Below, piece after piece: positions 48,908-60,984 of a stretch of 64,000 nucleotides of DNA. The stretch covers positions 87,197,501 to 87,261,500 of the forward strand of contig CM027381.1 in assembly GCA_015680905.1 (NCBI GenBank), given 5' to 3'. The notes under the pieces were generated by a model. That model saw nothing but the letters and a program-made list of their open reading frames with translations, did no database searches and was not told the origin of the DNA. The translations under genes and the position numbers were made by a program. Within the stretch, counting starts at the first letter, position 1; every line of letters begins with the position of its first letter. The DNA comes from Coptis chinensis. Its lineage: Eukaryota; Streptophyta; Magnoliopsida; Ranunculales; Ranunculaceae.

Positions 48908-49123
48908 TCAAGCATAAAGATTTCTTACCCAATTGATTATCCGGAAACAAGAACCAAAGCACGTAAAACGGCAACGAGTGTTTTCCCATAAGTCTATGGC
49001 CGAGGCGGAACACTGGCTTTGACAACCTGAGCATTGATTAAGTGATAATGCTTCGAGCTGAACTACACTAGCAAAGAGAACAATGCCTAGAACAAACACC
49101 ATCCTATCTCTGGTATTTGCCAT
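48908..49123 (-). CDS. Small secreted cysteine-rich peptide, copy 2
   Basis: It encodes the same 71 residues as 24220-24435, with the same signal peptide and six-cysteine pattern C-x2-C-x3-C-x12-C-x3-C-x3-C. The upstream TATAAATA element and leader are also conserved (about 49194-49201), so both copies could be expressed. If the duplication is real, gene dosage is doubled; if it is an assembly artefact, there is one locus. Confidence 0.6.
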   Translation of the reverse strand: MANTRDRMVFVLGIVLFASVVQLEALSLNQCSGCQSQCSASAIDLWENTRCRFTCFGSCFRIINWVRNLYA

Positions 49124-50024
49124 CGGAATTACTGATGAATGAAGAGATGGAGAAACATAATGACTCAATGAATTCAACATTTCCTAGAAAACGTATTTAT
49201 ATGTTCTTTCTTCAACTGTCTCTCCCCCGGAAGGACAGTTTGGTTGGTAACAAATGGTTAAAAATAGTTGACTTAGGTCTATATACATCTTTCTCAACAA
49301 GACAGCTCCACTTTTTATTGTTTAATTTGACTCTCTTAAAATTAGAAAATCTTAAAAATGGAAAAATAATTAAATATCAATCATCCAACAAATTACAATT
49401 TTGAAGATGAGTTTGTCCAGCATCATGTTACCCTAAACAATTATCAAATGAAATAGATATATGCTAGATTTATGGATTCATATGTACAATAACAAAAATA
49501 TTTCAGTATTAACAATATATTGTTACAATAATTGGAAGATCGGCCCAACTGGCCAAGCACATTATCCATCTGTTTATAATGCCTCTACCAAATTCTCTAA
49601 ATCCATTCAACTCGCCATATTCAACAACAATCTTGTCAACAAAAACCAATTACACGACATAGCCATTGAAACTCGAATGGCTGTACATGGGCCTAGTAAT
49701 CAATAGTGGTGCTCGCTCAGCATTTCTTAAATTCTCATTCCCCAAGCCTGCTAGCATTATCTAATAAAGAAGATGAAAAAATATTAATGGGCCGGGCCAT
49801 TTCACATATGCCTGGTGGTGGTTTCATAGGATTTTCTTTATAGTCTACATGCATAATAATCTCAAACAAACAAAGTTATCGAGTTAATTAATTCATAAGA
49901 GAAAATGTTATTGATGCTGCTAGGACATTCCTTAAGCTCCTTAAGTGCTCAATCCAAAAGGACGCGTTCTCTAAGGAAAGAAGTGGCGTAGCCACGTGTA
50001 AAGTTATATATGATATATATGAGG

Positions 50025-51197
50025 GTAGGGATGTGCATGGTATCCTATTACCTAAACCGGAATCGTTTATAGCAGTTGTGTTAAGGCATTTCCAATGAGA
50101 GTGTAAAATTACACCTCCACCTAGACTCCACGTAAGTGCCATTAGGATTTTACACCACTAATTGTATAGTATTGTATAGCTTATAAATATCCACACTCTA
50201 TACTCTCCAATGGAAGAGTGTAAAAAAAAATAGATTGTATAGCTTAATTTAAACTGGGAGTCCGAGTTAAAAAATTACTTTAGAATTAGAAAGGGACGTT
50301 ACTCCAAGTGACGTCCGAAAATTATTTCACTCGGACGTCAGTTCGAGTGTCACCCGGGTTTTTTATTAACTAATAGCGAGAGGGAAAATTCCTCACCCTC
50401 TCTATTAGCTAATACACTATTATTACCTACGGTATAGCACCCCCATTGGAGAGAGTTTTTTAATATTTGGAGTGTAAAATTTCCACTCTATACGGTTTAC
50501 ACCCTCCATTGGAGATGCCCTTATAAAATATTATACCCATTAATAGTGGGTCTTCAAGAACCGAACTGAGAAAGAACTGAATGGTAAAAGAACGATTGGG
50601 TACCGAACCCGAAACCAAAATCGATTATTATGATTTTGATATATAAAGTTTATAGATTATATTACACTAAATAAATATAAACCCAAATATATAATAATAT
50701 ATAGTATTTTTTTAAGTATAAAAGTCTACTAACTATCTGAGGGGTATGTAGCACAATAGTGAATGTATATTATTAAATACATATTTTGTACCATTACATT
50801 ACATTGAACATGCATGTGTACTATAAATATTAATAATAATGTTAACGACTACGCCCATGTATACTATAAATTAGTTAATACACTGTATATATTAACTAAT
50901 AAATGTGTACATGATAATTTATATAAGTGCACGTGCTTTATATAGTACATTGCACGTATGTATATATATAATCGCAATTTTAATAATAATAATAATAATA
51001 TATAATCTGAGAAGGAACCAAAACCCAAATCGGAATCGACTTAATTAATGGGTATGGTTTCGAAGTTTTAAAAAAAAAAAAAAAAACAAACAAACAAACA
51101 AACAACTAAATAACCGAACCCGATAGGAACTATTAAAAATAAAATTGAACTCGGAACAGTAATAACCAAACCATAACCAACCTATGAACACCCCTAC
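50025..51197. mobile_element. hAT-like element with a nested MITE, copy 2
   Basis: Counterpart of 25339-26511, with flanks ATATGAGG (50017-50024) and ATATGATG (51198-51205). The nested Harbinger MITE is at 50084-50520 with TTA on both sides. Confidence 0.6.
50084..50520. mobile_element. PIF/Harbinger MITE, copy 2
   Basis: TTA-flanked (50081-50083 and 50521-50523), right end CCATTGGAGATGCCC. Same family as 14543-18879 and 25398-25840. Confidence 0.85.
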
Positions 51198-51510
51198 ATA
51201 TGATGTCAAATATCAATATAACGCAAACAAGTCCAATTTAGATGACAAAAAAAAACAAGAGAAACTCTGCCAATCGCGAATTTTACAAAAAAATTCATAT
51301 TTGCAAAAAAGATTGGTGGTGTAATATGATAATTTTAGACATTATTTATTTCACTAAATTGACTCATAATGACAATCGAGTGACATCGCCACGGGTTAAA
51401 GTCTAGTAATCTAATAAAAAAGAAGAAAAAATATTAATGGCCCGACTCATTTCACATATGGCTGGTGGTGGTTTCATAGGATGTTTCTTTATATATATAG
51501 TCTATATATC

Positions 51511-51843
51511 CACTACAAGAAAAAAAAGGTTTTATATCATTGTTAAAAACAGTGATAAAAAGTCTTTTGTCACTGTTTTTTTTTTTTTCCAAAAACATGA
51601 CGGAGTGAGTCATTTTTTTTTTCTCAAAACCGTCACAAATATTTGTTCCAAACTAGCCTATCTCTACCATAAAAAATGGTAACAACTGCTCAAAAACCGT
51701 CACAACAAATCATATCATTTGTGACGGTTTTAAATAAACTGTTATGCATTCATCCTTTTGAAGGGTCATAAAAAATACCATTAGTCATGACAGTTTGGAT
51801 AAAACCGTAATATGTATATTTTTTTTTTTTAAAAAAAAAAACG

Positions 51844-51916
<73 letters not shown>

Positions 51917-52704
51917 CCATAAAACGTAAATATATATATATATATGAAAACTCATAAAACTGGGGACGTACAATAAACTACACACCTTAATAAACTACAT
52001 ACCGGAATATGATCCATTAAATTTCAAGTACCACTCATATATATTGCTAATTTCATTGAAACAATCTCTTTAGATAATCAATATACATTTGTACTTAATC
52101 ATAAAATGTAATTAAATAAATAACACATTTTCAATCTAATTCATATAAATATAATCAGCCTAATCCAAATCCAAATGAAAAACTAACCTAATCTCGTCAA
52201 AATCAATCAACTACATATATGTCTTCAGTCTTATGGTTAATCTTCGTCTTAAGGATAGTTCATAATACATTCTTGGATAACATTACAAATTTCAACTTAT
52301 CGCCAACTAGTACAGGAAGAAGAGCTTGATCTTTACCTTACAAAATTTTCCCAACTGCTACATGTGTGTTGTATTGTCCTAAGGGAACATTATACAACTC
52401 AGTTTCCGGTCCTAGCTCCTCGTAGACTATACCCTTAGCAACAACATTGGATTTGAAATCCACAGCCAAACTGCGACTCTGGCCCTAAGATGAATTGTAA
52501 AGTCATAATGGGTTTAATTGCAAATACAACATAAAATAAGAATTCGAGCATTACTATTCACATTTCCAAGATCCAATGTATGATTTCGTACTACTGCACA
52601 ACTTGTAGTTACTTCAGCATTTTCCTTTTTTAGAATTTTTTGCTGGTATCGGAGAATTAGCCTTTTGGTCTTTAACTATTTTTAGGTGAGAATATTTAGA
52701 AACT

Positions 52705-52747
<43 letters not shown>

Positions 52748-55007
52748 ACATGAAAAAAAATATTTTAAAGTACTTCAAAATAAATTAAAACTTAATGAAA
52801 TTACCTCAATGCCTTTCAATCTCGAAAGTGTTTTGGCCAAGCAACTTGTGATCCAAGAGCATCTTTCAAAATTACCCATTTCATCAGCGAAATGGTATAG
52901 GAAGAGCAACATGATCTTTACCTTCCAAAATCTTATCAACTGATACGCGTGCGTTGTTTGGCCCTAAGTGAACATTGTGCAAGTTTCAAACTATAGACAA
53001 AACAACAAATAATTTCAATGGACTAAAAAAAGGTTAAAGAAAATATATACCTTTAGCAAGTCACCACAAGCACATGCCCTTCTTCTTCCTATACCTTGTT
53101 CATTAACCTAAAAGATAGAATCAATTCAAAGGCATCTATAGTGGCCCAACACTAGACTACAAAGATGGACCAACTCGTATTATGCAAAAATCAAAAGCCA
53201 ATATCATCATAATTATTGCTAGAGTTTATAAATTAATAGTTGGAACACAACAGATCCACTAATAAAGGTGCACATTGCTCCTACGAATTATGTTCTCAAG
53301 CGAATCAAAATTTGCTTTGTACCACAACTTATATTCTAAGGGTAAAATAAAAAACAATAAGCACCTCAAGCCACATGAATATTTGGTTCTTCTAAATTGA
53401 CAAAGGCTTCTGCCCGAGCCATTCACATTGTTGCCACATGCCATGAGACCAGGCTCTTCATAAACACATTCACGTACTTCCCTTTCTCATTCTGTTCAGC
53501 GTTCCAAAAAATATATATATTAGTGGATGAACTCAATATAGTCTAAACATATATTCTCATTTTTCATTTATAGAAATATTTGAATTTTAAACAAGCAACA
53601 AAGACTTGTTGTTTACTGAAATAAACAACAACTTCATGTTGTCAATCCTAGCCATCTAGGGCTTAAGACCCATGATCTAATACGTCTAAATTTCATAGTT
53701 GCTAATTAACTGACCAATTGAAAACCAAGGCCACCATATTCGATTAAACTAAGATTTCATCTTTGCAGGAGAAATCAAATCATGAACTTAACCAGTTGGT
53801 TCAAGAGTACGAAAGATGAAAACAAGTCACTAGCAAAATCTTTTACTACGTAGGATAGTCGTCTGTCATTACTCATGGTTTCTTCACTTCATGCCAATTA
53901 CCAACAACAAAACAACAACAATAACCAAAAGGAAACAAAAGAAAATCGCAATTAAGATATGAAATATGTCAAGCAAATACTCATTGTATTACTTGCAATT
54001 AGAGTGATATGCCAGTAAATTCGAGACAACCAAAATTCACGAATAATACCAACACCCCATTTCTTCCATAAAATTTATGTTCTAGAGCACATGTTAATCC
54101 ACCTTAAAAGAGCACATAAATAGATAGATGCTAGCTGTGGATTGAAATGGGCAGGCTCATAATTATTATTGTATCATTTTCTTATGAATGACTATGGTGT
54201 GAAATATACTTCACACCTGACTCCTCGCAAAGACGACTGCAGTGTTAAGCACTAAAGAATCAGATGGTTTGTTAATGTCAATAAATAAATGGAAGAAAAT
54301 AACTTACTGGAGTTTATCAGCATTGAAAAATACTGTACAAGAAAGATGTTAAGGCCAAGAAGAATTTATGTGTCACAAAAAAAATTGTCTATAAATAAAA
54401 TTAGGAAAGAAAGAGTTTACAAAATGTAATAGGAATAATTACTTACAAGTCCTGCCTCCACCAACTATCGAGTTCGTAATCCTTGAAAGCCTGGTGCTGG
54501 TGAAGATTGAATAGAAGAGTTTCACAAACGAAGAGAAAAGGGAGGGACAATTAAAATTCAAGGCAGTCGAGGTCAATTACCACTGAAATTCGAAGACCCA
54601 CCCAAACTAGAGTTCGATCAAAGTTGATTATCCACATTGTAATTGACTTAAAATGCACCTGGATTTTGGAAACCCCAACTAATCTTGAAAGCCCTAAGGG
54701 AATAATTGATTTGATATTTTGATATGTGTTACCGAAGTGGAGTCTTTTGTTTCAACTTTTGTTTTTGCTAACTGTGTAGTGGAGTCGGGAGAGTCGGGGA
54801 CTTATGGTGCGGGACAGAGTAAATTTCGGTAGTTATCTTTTTAGTTTTTTTTTAATGTGGGTAGTTATCTACTTAATCCTATTGTAACTGTTTATCTAAA
54901 AACAGTGACTTATATGTATATTGTAAAAAATCATTTGTCACTGTTTACATTACCCCCGTGATAAATACTCGATAAAACAGTCACAAAAACCCTTTTTTGT
55001 ACTAGTG
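51511..55007 (-). mobile_element. CACTA (En/Spm) element, copy 2
   Basis: Termini are CACTACAAGAAA and TTTGTACTAGTG, with the same ATC/ATG flanks as copy 1. The (AT)n tract (51843-51913) is much longer than in copy 1. The transposon protein remnants at about 52250-52980 and 53259-53444 match copy 1 with a few added disruptions. No intact transposase. Confidence 0.8.
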
Positions 55008-55777
55008 ATGCATAATAATCTCATAAACAAACAAAGTGATCGAGTTTAGTTTGAAATGAACAATCAAATGTATGAGATTGCTAGCAAGTTCTGATAAGTA
55101 ATTGTTGAATTATATGTTAGTGGTGATACTAGGAGAGTTGTGACATTGATATATTAGATAAACCAATAAGAATAACAGAGAAGACTGGAGATTGATTAGG
55201 GTTAGAGAGTTTTTGTATTTGAGTTCTCTACCCAGAGTTACATACTTATACTAAAACTAAAACATGATAATAAAAACTACTAGATATAGATGTCCACACT
55301 TATAGAAATATGGGACTTTCCATATTGGACATATTCCAACACTCCCCCTCAAGCTGTAATTATGCAAACTATGCAAATTACAGCTTGAATTACAAAAAAC
55401 AAAATATAAGAATAATGTTCCTCCTTTTGCATAGAACTGTCTTTAGTTGAAGAACTCGAACAACTGTTGAGACGTTCTAGAGGTGAAACTGTCAGTGTAG
55501 GCAATGACCTAACCTGAATACTGAAGGTACACCACAGTCACAAACTGAAATCATAACACCAGTTTAGTAGCGCGCTATTTGCTTGGCTAATACTCACTCC
55601 ATTCGCTGTTATGGATGTCATAATATAAATTGAAAACAATAACACTGACTTGATGTGCGCTTCTTGGCTGCTACTATCAATATCACTGTTAATGTTAACA
55701 AAATACTATTATGGGTACTCCTGAATACTGAATACTGATGCAGTTATAACTTGACTGCTACTTGAATCCTGATAAGT

Positions 55778-55950
55778 GCAGTTTAGGTTTGACTGCTACT
55801 TGAAACATACTTGCAGTTTAGGCTTGAATGTTACCTGAAACATACTTGCAGTTAAGGCTTAACTGCTACCTAAAACATACTTGCAGTTTAGGTGTGACTG
55901 CTACCTAAAACATATTTGCAATTTAGGCTTGATTGCTACCTGAATATTGA
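55778..55950. repeat. Five 35-bp tandem repeats inside the non-coding LTR element
   Basis: Units start at 55778, 55813, 55848, 55883 and 55918, exactly 35 bases apart. The unit carries GCAGTTTAGGCTTGACTGCT followed by ACCTGAAACATACTT. A partial unit lies near 55741. Confidence 0.9.
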
Positions 55951-56593
55951 AGACTGAGTAGTGGATATACCTTGTCATGAAGAGTTCGTCAAGGCATGCC
56001 GAAATATGGAGACACGAGTACTCTTTCTCATATGTCTCCATATTCTCCTTCCCTCATATACTACTGAATGTCTTCATATCTCCCTATTACCCCTCTCAAG
56101 TTGGAATATATAAGGCTGAGTAGGAACATACAAAGACTTGTCTATTCCGACTTGAACTTGAAACAAAGAAAATCAAATACTAACTTATACAACCAACCAA
56201 TGCCCACTTCAAAAAACAATACTCCATACTCCAATACACAAAAAAAAAATTCTAACAGAACATGCATCAAACAATACTCACTATAAAGGGTGGAGGTGGG
56301 TGGTCGCTACTTTTTTATGATCGCGAACTTTCCGGAGCAAAGTGGAAGATGGAAAGAATAATTTCTCGTGAGATAGAGGTCACGTGCCCCTATAATATTT
56401 CAAACAAACAACTTGATAATGTTCTAAAACGATACAAAAAAGACAAAGATCAATACCAACCTTGGCGGAAGCTAGAAACCCAAACATCCGTGAAGCGGCA
56501 TACAAACAATACTACCCCTCCAATCCTTGATAAGAGTGCAAACTACTTTCCAAAGGCTTGATACTTCAAAAATTTCGAAAACTGATGTGTGGA

Positions 56594-56745
56594 GACATGG
56601 GCGCGGGCACGCTCTTGGCAAGGCCAATTTCAAGCGCGTGCGCGCCCTCAGTACTGTTATTTCGCGAAAGTTTTTTTTTCTTCCTTTCATGGCATGGGCG
56701 CGTGCGCCCTTTGGGCATGGCTATACTTGAGCGCATGCGCGCCCT
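56594..56745 (-). other. GC-rich two-block module in the LTR element interior
   Basis: Two GC-rich blocks (56691-56745 and 56594-56647 in sense order) stand out from the AT-rich surroundings. The second carries GAAATTGGCCTTGCC on the minus strand. A related two-block arrangement sits in the LTR at 62876-62998 in the same sense orientation. Confidence 0.7.
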
Positions 56746-59049
56746 CTTCACTGGAAAAACAAATCAGTACATAGAAAACTTACTTCTTTTTCACGGCATG
56801 AGTGCGTAACAGAAGACTTAGACTTCGCGCATGCACATCTCGTCCAATACTAACTTCAGAGACTGCAAGATACAGAAAGGTTGTGCCCCTCTTACTAAGA
56901 CAGAGAAATTCTGGAAGAAGGAAACTACGGAAGCGAAATAATACTATGAATCCAATACTGAGAAACTTCGGATCTCTCTCCTAGCTTTATTCAAACAAAC
57001 TTTAAACACCAGTGGAATCTTGAAAACTTACTTCGAACCATAGAGAATAATGAGATGAGAGATTTTGAAACTTAAAATACTTAAACATGTTGATGAAGCG
57101 ATCGCAAAGCAATTGCATGTGAATAGTGTCAGTGAACAGTAATATTGAATAGTGTCAGTGAACAGTAAATCCTTCCAGAGAAAGATTGAAACTTGAATTG
57201 AGATATAAGAACTTCTTCTTGTGAGAAATCTTTCTTCTTCTTGAAACTTGACTTGAATATTATACTAAAAAACTTAAATAAACTTGATTTTTTTTCTTGG
57301 TGAGGGATTCATCTCCTAGCATACTACTAAACCTCGCTCTGATACCATGTTGAATTCTATGTTAGTGGTGATGCTAGGAGAGTTGTGACATTGATATATT
57401 AGATAAATCAAGAAGAAGAACATAGAAGACTAGAGATTGATTAGGGTTAAAGAGTTCTTGTATTTGAGTTCTCTATCCAGAGTTACATACTTATACTAAA
57501 ACTAAAATATGATAATAGAAATTACTAGATATAGATGTCCACACTTATAGAAACATGGGACTTTCCATATTGGACATATTCTAATACTGAACATATTCTA
57601 ACAGCAATTTAAGCCATTATTCACATATATTTCCTTGAAAGAATGTTTTATGTAGCACTTCAATTTGCTAAATATTATACAAATCATATTGAGGTACAAA
57701 TTATGTAATTGGCAGCATGTCGATCTTGCATCTGCCTTAGGCTCTGTTTGGCAGTGTGGACAAGGAGTCCATATCCATGAATAGGTGACGTGGTATACAT
57801 GTTTTAGTTATCTAGTGTTTGGTTGGTAACAAACTTGAATACCATATATAACCCGGTGGATTGCGCAAACACAAAAGCAGGTATATAGGAATCAAAGGGG
57901 ATATGAGAGATACGGCTAATCTTGTTTCCCTAACTAGGAGAGAGAAAGTAAAATAAAGAACAAAGTAAAAGAAACGAAAGGTTTTTGGTGGAAAGTGGAA
58001 ACCCTTGTCTCTAGTCGTCTTCTCCACACTTCCAACTAGCTGCCCTCATCTTTTGCAACTCTATCCTCTGAGGTAAATCTTTGTTTCTATACTCCTTATC
58101 TTTTCCTCATAATATATATAAGTCGAGCAATCTTTGAATAAGTCAAGCAATCTTGCATGCTTGGGGTGAAGTGCTCCACATGGATTAGGTGTACAGTTCT
58201 CTTCGTCTGTTTAGGGGGTTGGGAGCTTTTCCTATCATTATATTTCTTTAAAGCTATTATTTGCCTAATTATGGGTATTACATTATATGCACTACTCAGT
58301 AATCACAAAATATCTGTTGTCAATTACCAAGTACATGCAACCTCTGAATCTTGATATTGTGTTTCTTCTTTCAATCCATGTTTGGTTGTTCCTTTATTTC
58401 TGTGTTCTACTACTCAAGCAAAATCATAATTATATATTTTCTCTTTGATGCCATGTCTGCGTAAAGTGACTCACAAAGTCACAATACCCATGAATAGTAT
58501 GATGAGTGATGAACACGTCGTGAAGTTTGTGCCCACCCTTGGGGTTTTTTAGTGTGCTATATTTTTGAAATGTTTAATTTGTTTGTGGACACTAGAAAGG
58601 CTCTTGGTGAAAGTTGCTAAGGCTGTAGGCGATCAAATATGGTTTGGACATCACACCGTACCTTTTCATATTGTAGTAAAAAACTAAAGAATACTCACTA
58701 AAGGCGGATGTAATTAAAAGCGCCACTCGGCTCTCTCATTTTGTATTGACAAAGAAAATTGATATTTTGGTATTGTGTCACATTGCTTTGGACTTTTGGT
58801 GATCACATATTATCTTAGTCTCACATGGAGTTAGCTAGTATTATTCTTATTTTTAGCAGATTGTTTAGAACCTTATCACTTTACTTTTATGTGTGTTATT
58901 GCTACATGTATAGTTTATTTAGTTATTGATTATACTATAACTTATTGGCGGTTAAGCTCATTTATCTACAAGATCATGCATCTTGTACTCAAATCGATTT
59001 TGGTTTATGGAGTTATGAATATGATAAATATTTCTTTCATTTAGAACAA

Positions 59050-60090
59050 ATGGAAAATGAGATGAAGAATTTTCAAGTCCCTTCAAGTAAGAGGACCAAT
59101 TGGGCGACACCAATGGATTGATATTTTGTTAAAGCCGATGGTGGATCAAGTGCATGCACAACGGCAATACCTTGATGGTCAATTTAGCAAACATGCTTGG
59201 AGGCAAATGGAGGAGAAGTTTAAAGCTAAATTTGGGCCTTCTTTTTACAACTGAACTTCTAAAAATCATTATTGGCGTTGAAGAAAAACTACAATCATTA
59301 TAAAGACTCTTCTAAGTGAGAGTGGATTTGGTTGGGATAATGAGAGAGAAATGGTTTATCTTTGATCATGATCATGTTTGGGATGATTATATCAAGGTAC
59401 TTTCCTGGTCCTTTAATTCAATATAAGAACCTACTATTTTTTCTTAGCAAAAAAATAATTAGAGACCCTTATATACTTATTATTATGCAGGCCCACCGAG
59501 AATTTAATATGTGGAGAACTAAATCTATGTCTGGCTATGAGGACTTATGCATTGTTTTTTGTGATGGGGGTGCCACTGGAAAGTACAGTCGTGCGCTTGA
59601 AGAGAAAGATGTGATCAATGAAAAATCTAGTGCGATGAATGCGGAAAATTTGAATGGAGAAGGGTCTTAAAGTCCAATTCTTGCTAGTGGTGGTCTAGGT
59701 TTTGATACTCAAGAACCTATAGACTTAGATAATGAAGTTAAAACTCCCAAACCACCCAAAAGAAGTCGATCAACAACGCTATCAAGCTCTCATAATGCTA
59801 AAAAACCATGAAAAACCACTAGAGAGGGTATGGTAGAGGCAATTCATGGCATGGTAACTGCAATTACTGAAATGGCTTGTAATAAGAAGAAAGGAGTTCT
59901 TGATTCTAGTGTTGAACTTACACAAGAAGTAAAGTTGATTGCTGAATTAGAAAATGTGTCTGGGCTTGATAACTTAGCTTTCATGCAAGCTTTAGAGCTC
60001 CTTGAGGATGAGAAAAAAGCAAGGGTGTTCATGGGATTAAGGGTGGAGAGGCGAAGAAAATGGTTGCTATTTCATCTTCATAAAAACTAA
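59050..60090 (+). pseudogene. Myb/SANT-like DNA-binding protein of a Harbinger element
   Basis: Exon 1 (about 59050-59396) keeps the Myb/SANT-like signature in pieces: KRTNWATPMD, then HAWRQMEEKFKAKFGPSF, then HYW, then SGFGWD. A 94-bp GT-AG intron (59397-59490, acceptor TTATGCAG) leads to exon 2 (59491-60090), which starts AHREFNMWRTKSMSGYEDLC, the conserved end of the Myb_DNA-bind_3 domain. An acidic linker, a KPPKRSRSTT basic patch and a helical C-terminus follow. Exon 1 has at least one frameshift and several stops (for example after PMD), and exon 2 has two in-frame stops, so the gene is dead. In living relatives this protein helps the transposase bind DNA and enter the nucleus. Confidence 0.75.
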
Positions 60091-60094
60091 TTTA

Positions 60095-60390
60095 GGATGT
60101 GGGAACTAGAGTGGTGATCCATTTTTATGTATGTTCTTGAAAATGTGTATTTTGTTGGGGATCATTAGGTGTTTTAGTTTTTTTATAAGTGAGATTTAGA
60201 ACATGGGGACTAATGTGGTGATTTATTTTGTATGGTGCTGAAAATATATATTTTGTTGAGATTATTAGGTGTTTTAGTTTTTATGAGTCCGATTTAGAAT
60301 GTGGGGACGAGAGTGATGATCCATTTTTTGTATATTGATGAAAATGTAAATTTTGTTAAGGATCATTACTCATTAGGTGCTTGTGGGGAC
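60095..60390. repeat. Three tandem repeats of about 95 bp after the Myb-like gene
   Basis: Repeats begin with the word (A/G)ATGTGGGGAC and carry GTGATCCATTTTTTGTAT, GAAAATGT and TTTTGTTGAGGATCATTAGG. They lie in the 3' UTR region of the transposon gene. Confidence 0.65.
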
Positions 60391-60699
60391 TTGATACTCA
60401 TGACTTAATGAAGTTACAATTTATTTTGGATGTGATGATTACTGTTTTATGTAACTAAATGCAATTTTTTATTTATTTCCAATGTATTCTAATTGAGATT
60501 TATTAAGTGTCAAAGTATTATAACTTACAAATGTGTAGATACAGGGTCTACCAAACACCGGACAAGTTTAAACCGTGACAGAATAATTGAGGATCAAACA
60601 ATTTTCAGATTAATCATTTTTATGTAATACATCTACAGAATTGGAAAATCTAATCAGTGTTAAGCAATACAAAATCTTCTGCGGCCAAACAGAGCCTTA

Positions 60700-60984
60700 G
60701 TTCTCGTCATAATTATAATCATAGGACAGATTAATTTATCTCGGTCAAGAGAAGAAGCCTCGACTGGATGGGATCCCGGATGGTGCATACTGAGAAAGAT
60801 ACTTTGGGAATTATTAGTGGCTCCTCCTCTCTTCCGAAATCATTTCAATAGGAATAAAATAGACGTTCAATTCGTTTGAGGCTTGAACCCTGCACACAAG
60901 AAAATATCAATTTCGTTTCTTGAATGAATGAATTATTCCTATTCAAAAATCTAGATGTGGTTTACAAACTTTACATGGGCACAT
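60700..60984. other. Spacer, no gene recognised
   Basis: No domain or repeat was recognised apart from a short AATGAATGAATT run near 60925. Confidence 0.3.

Larger units (their letters stand above)
35558..55463 (+). repeat. Copy 2 of the large direct tandem duplication
   Basis: It begins ATAATGTTTTATATTGG directly after GAACTCGAACAA of copy 1 (the junction at 35557/35558) and ends with the same GAACTCGAACAA at 55463, inside the complete non-coding LTR element. It lacks the Helitron and both small Mutator-like MITEs of copy 1. It differs sharply from copy 1 between about 37400 and 45300 but is almost identical from about 45480 onward. Confidence 0.93.
55103..57603 (-). mobile_element. Non-coding LTR retrotransposon (TRIM/LARD-like), complete
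   Basis: The LTRs are 55103-55341 and 57348-57603 (TGTTGAAT...AACA on the plus strand). The element runs on the minus strand: the complement of a Met-tRNA-like primer site (TGGTATCAGAGC) abuts the right LTR at 57336-57347, and a purine tract (GCTTGAGGGGGAG) abuts the left LTR at 55342-55354. The flanks GTAAT and GCAAT match at 4 of 5. The 2-kb interior has no gag or pol, so movement would have depended on another element. The LTRs differ at about 6% of sites by hand count, suggesting an age of a few million years. It looks structurally whole. Lineage is probably Ty1/Copia-associated, from the primer site and a module shared with the element at 62805. Confidence 0.82.
57740..60696 (+). mobile_element. 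PIF/Harbinger element carrying only a Myb-like gene
   Basis: The terminal inverted repeat GGCTCTGTTTGGC / GCCAAACAGAGCC is flanked by TTA (57737-57739 and 60697-60699). This combination is typical of PIF/Harbinger. At 2.96 kb it carries a decayed Myb/SANT-like gene, the accessory DNA-binding protein of this superfamily. I found no DDE transposase frame on either strand, so it depends on a partner for movement. The 57740-59040 part is non-coding. Confidence 0.8.

Noticed and set aside
51785-51985. Frame with alternating Ile/Tyr residues
   Set aside because: It is a translation of the (AT)n tract in the CACTA element.
56566-56809. Several arginine/alanine-rich frames in the GC-rich block
   Set aside because: Frames stay open on both strands because of base composition; the block lies inside a non-coding LTR element.
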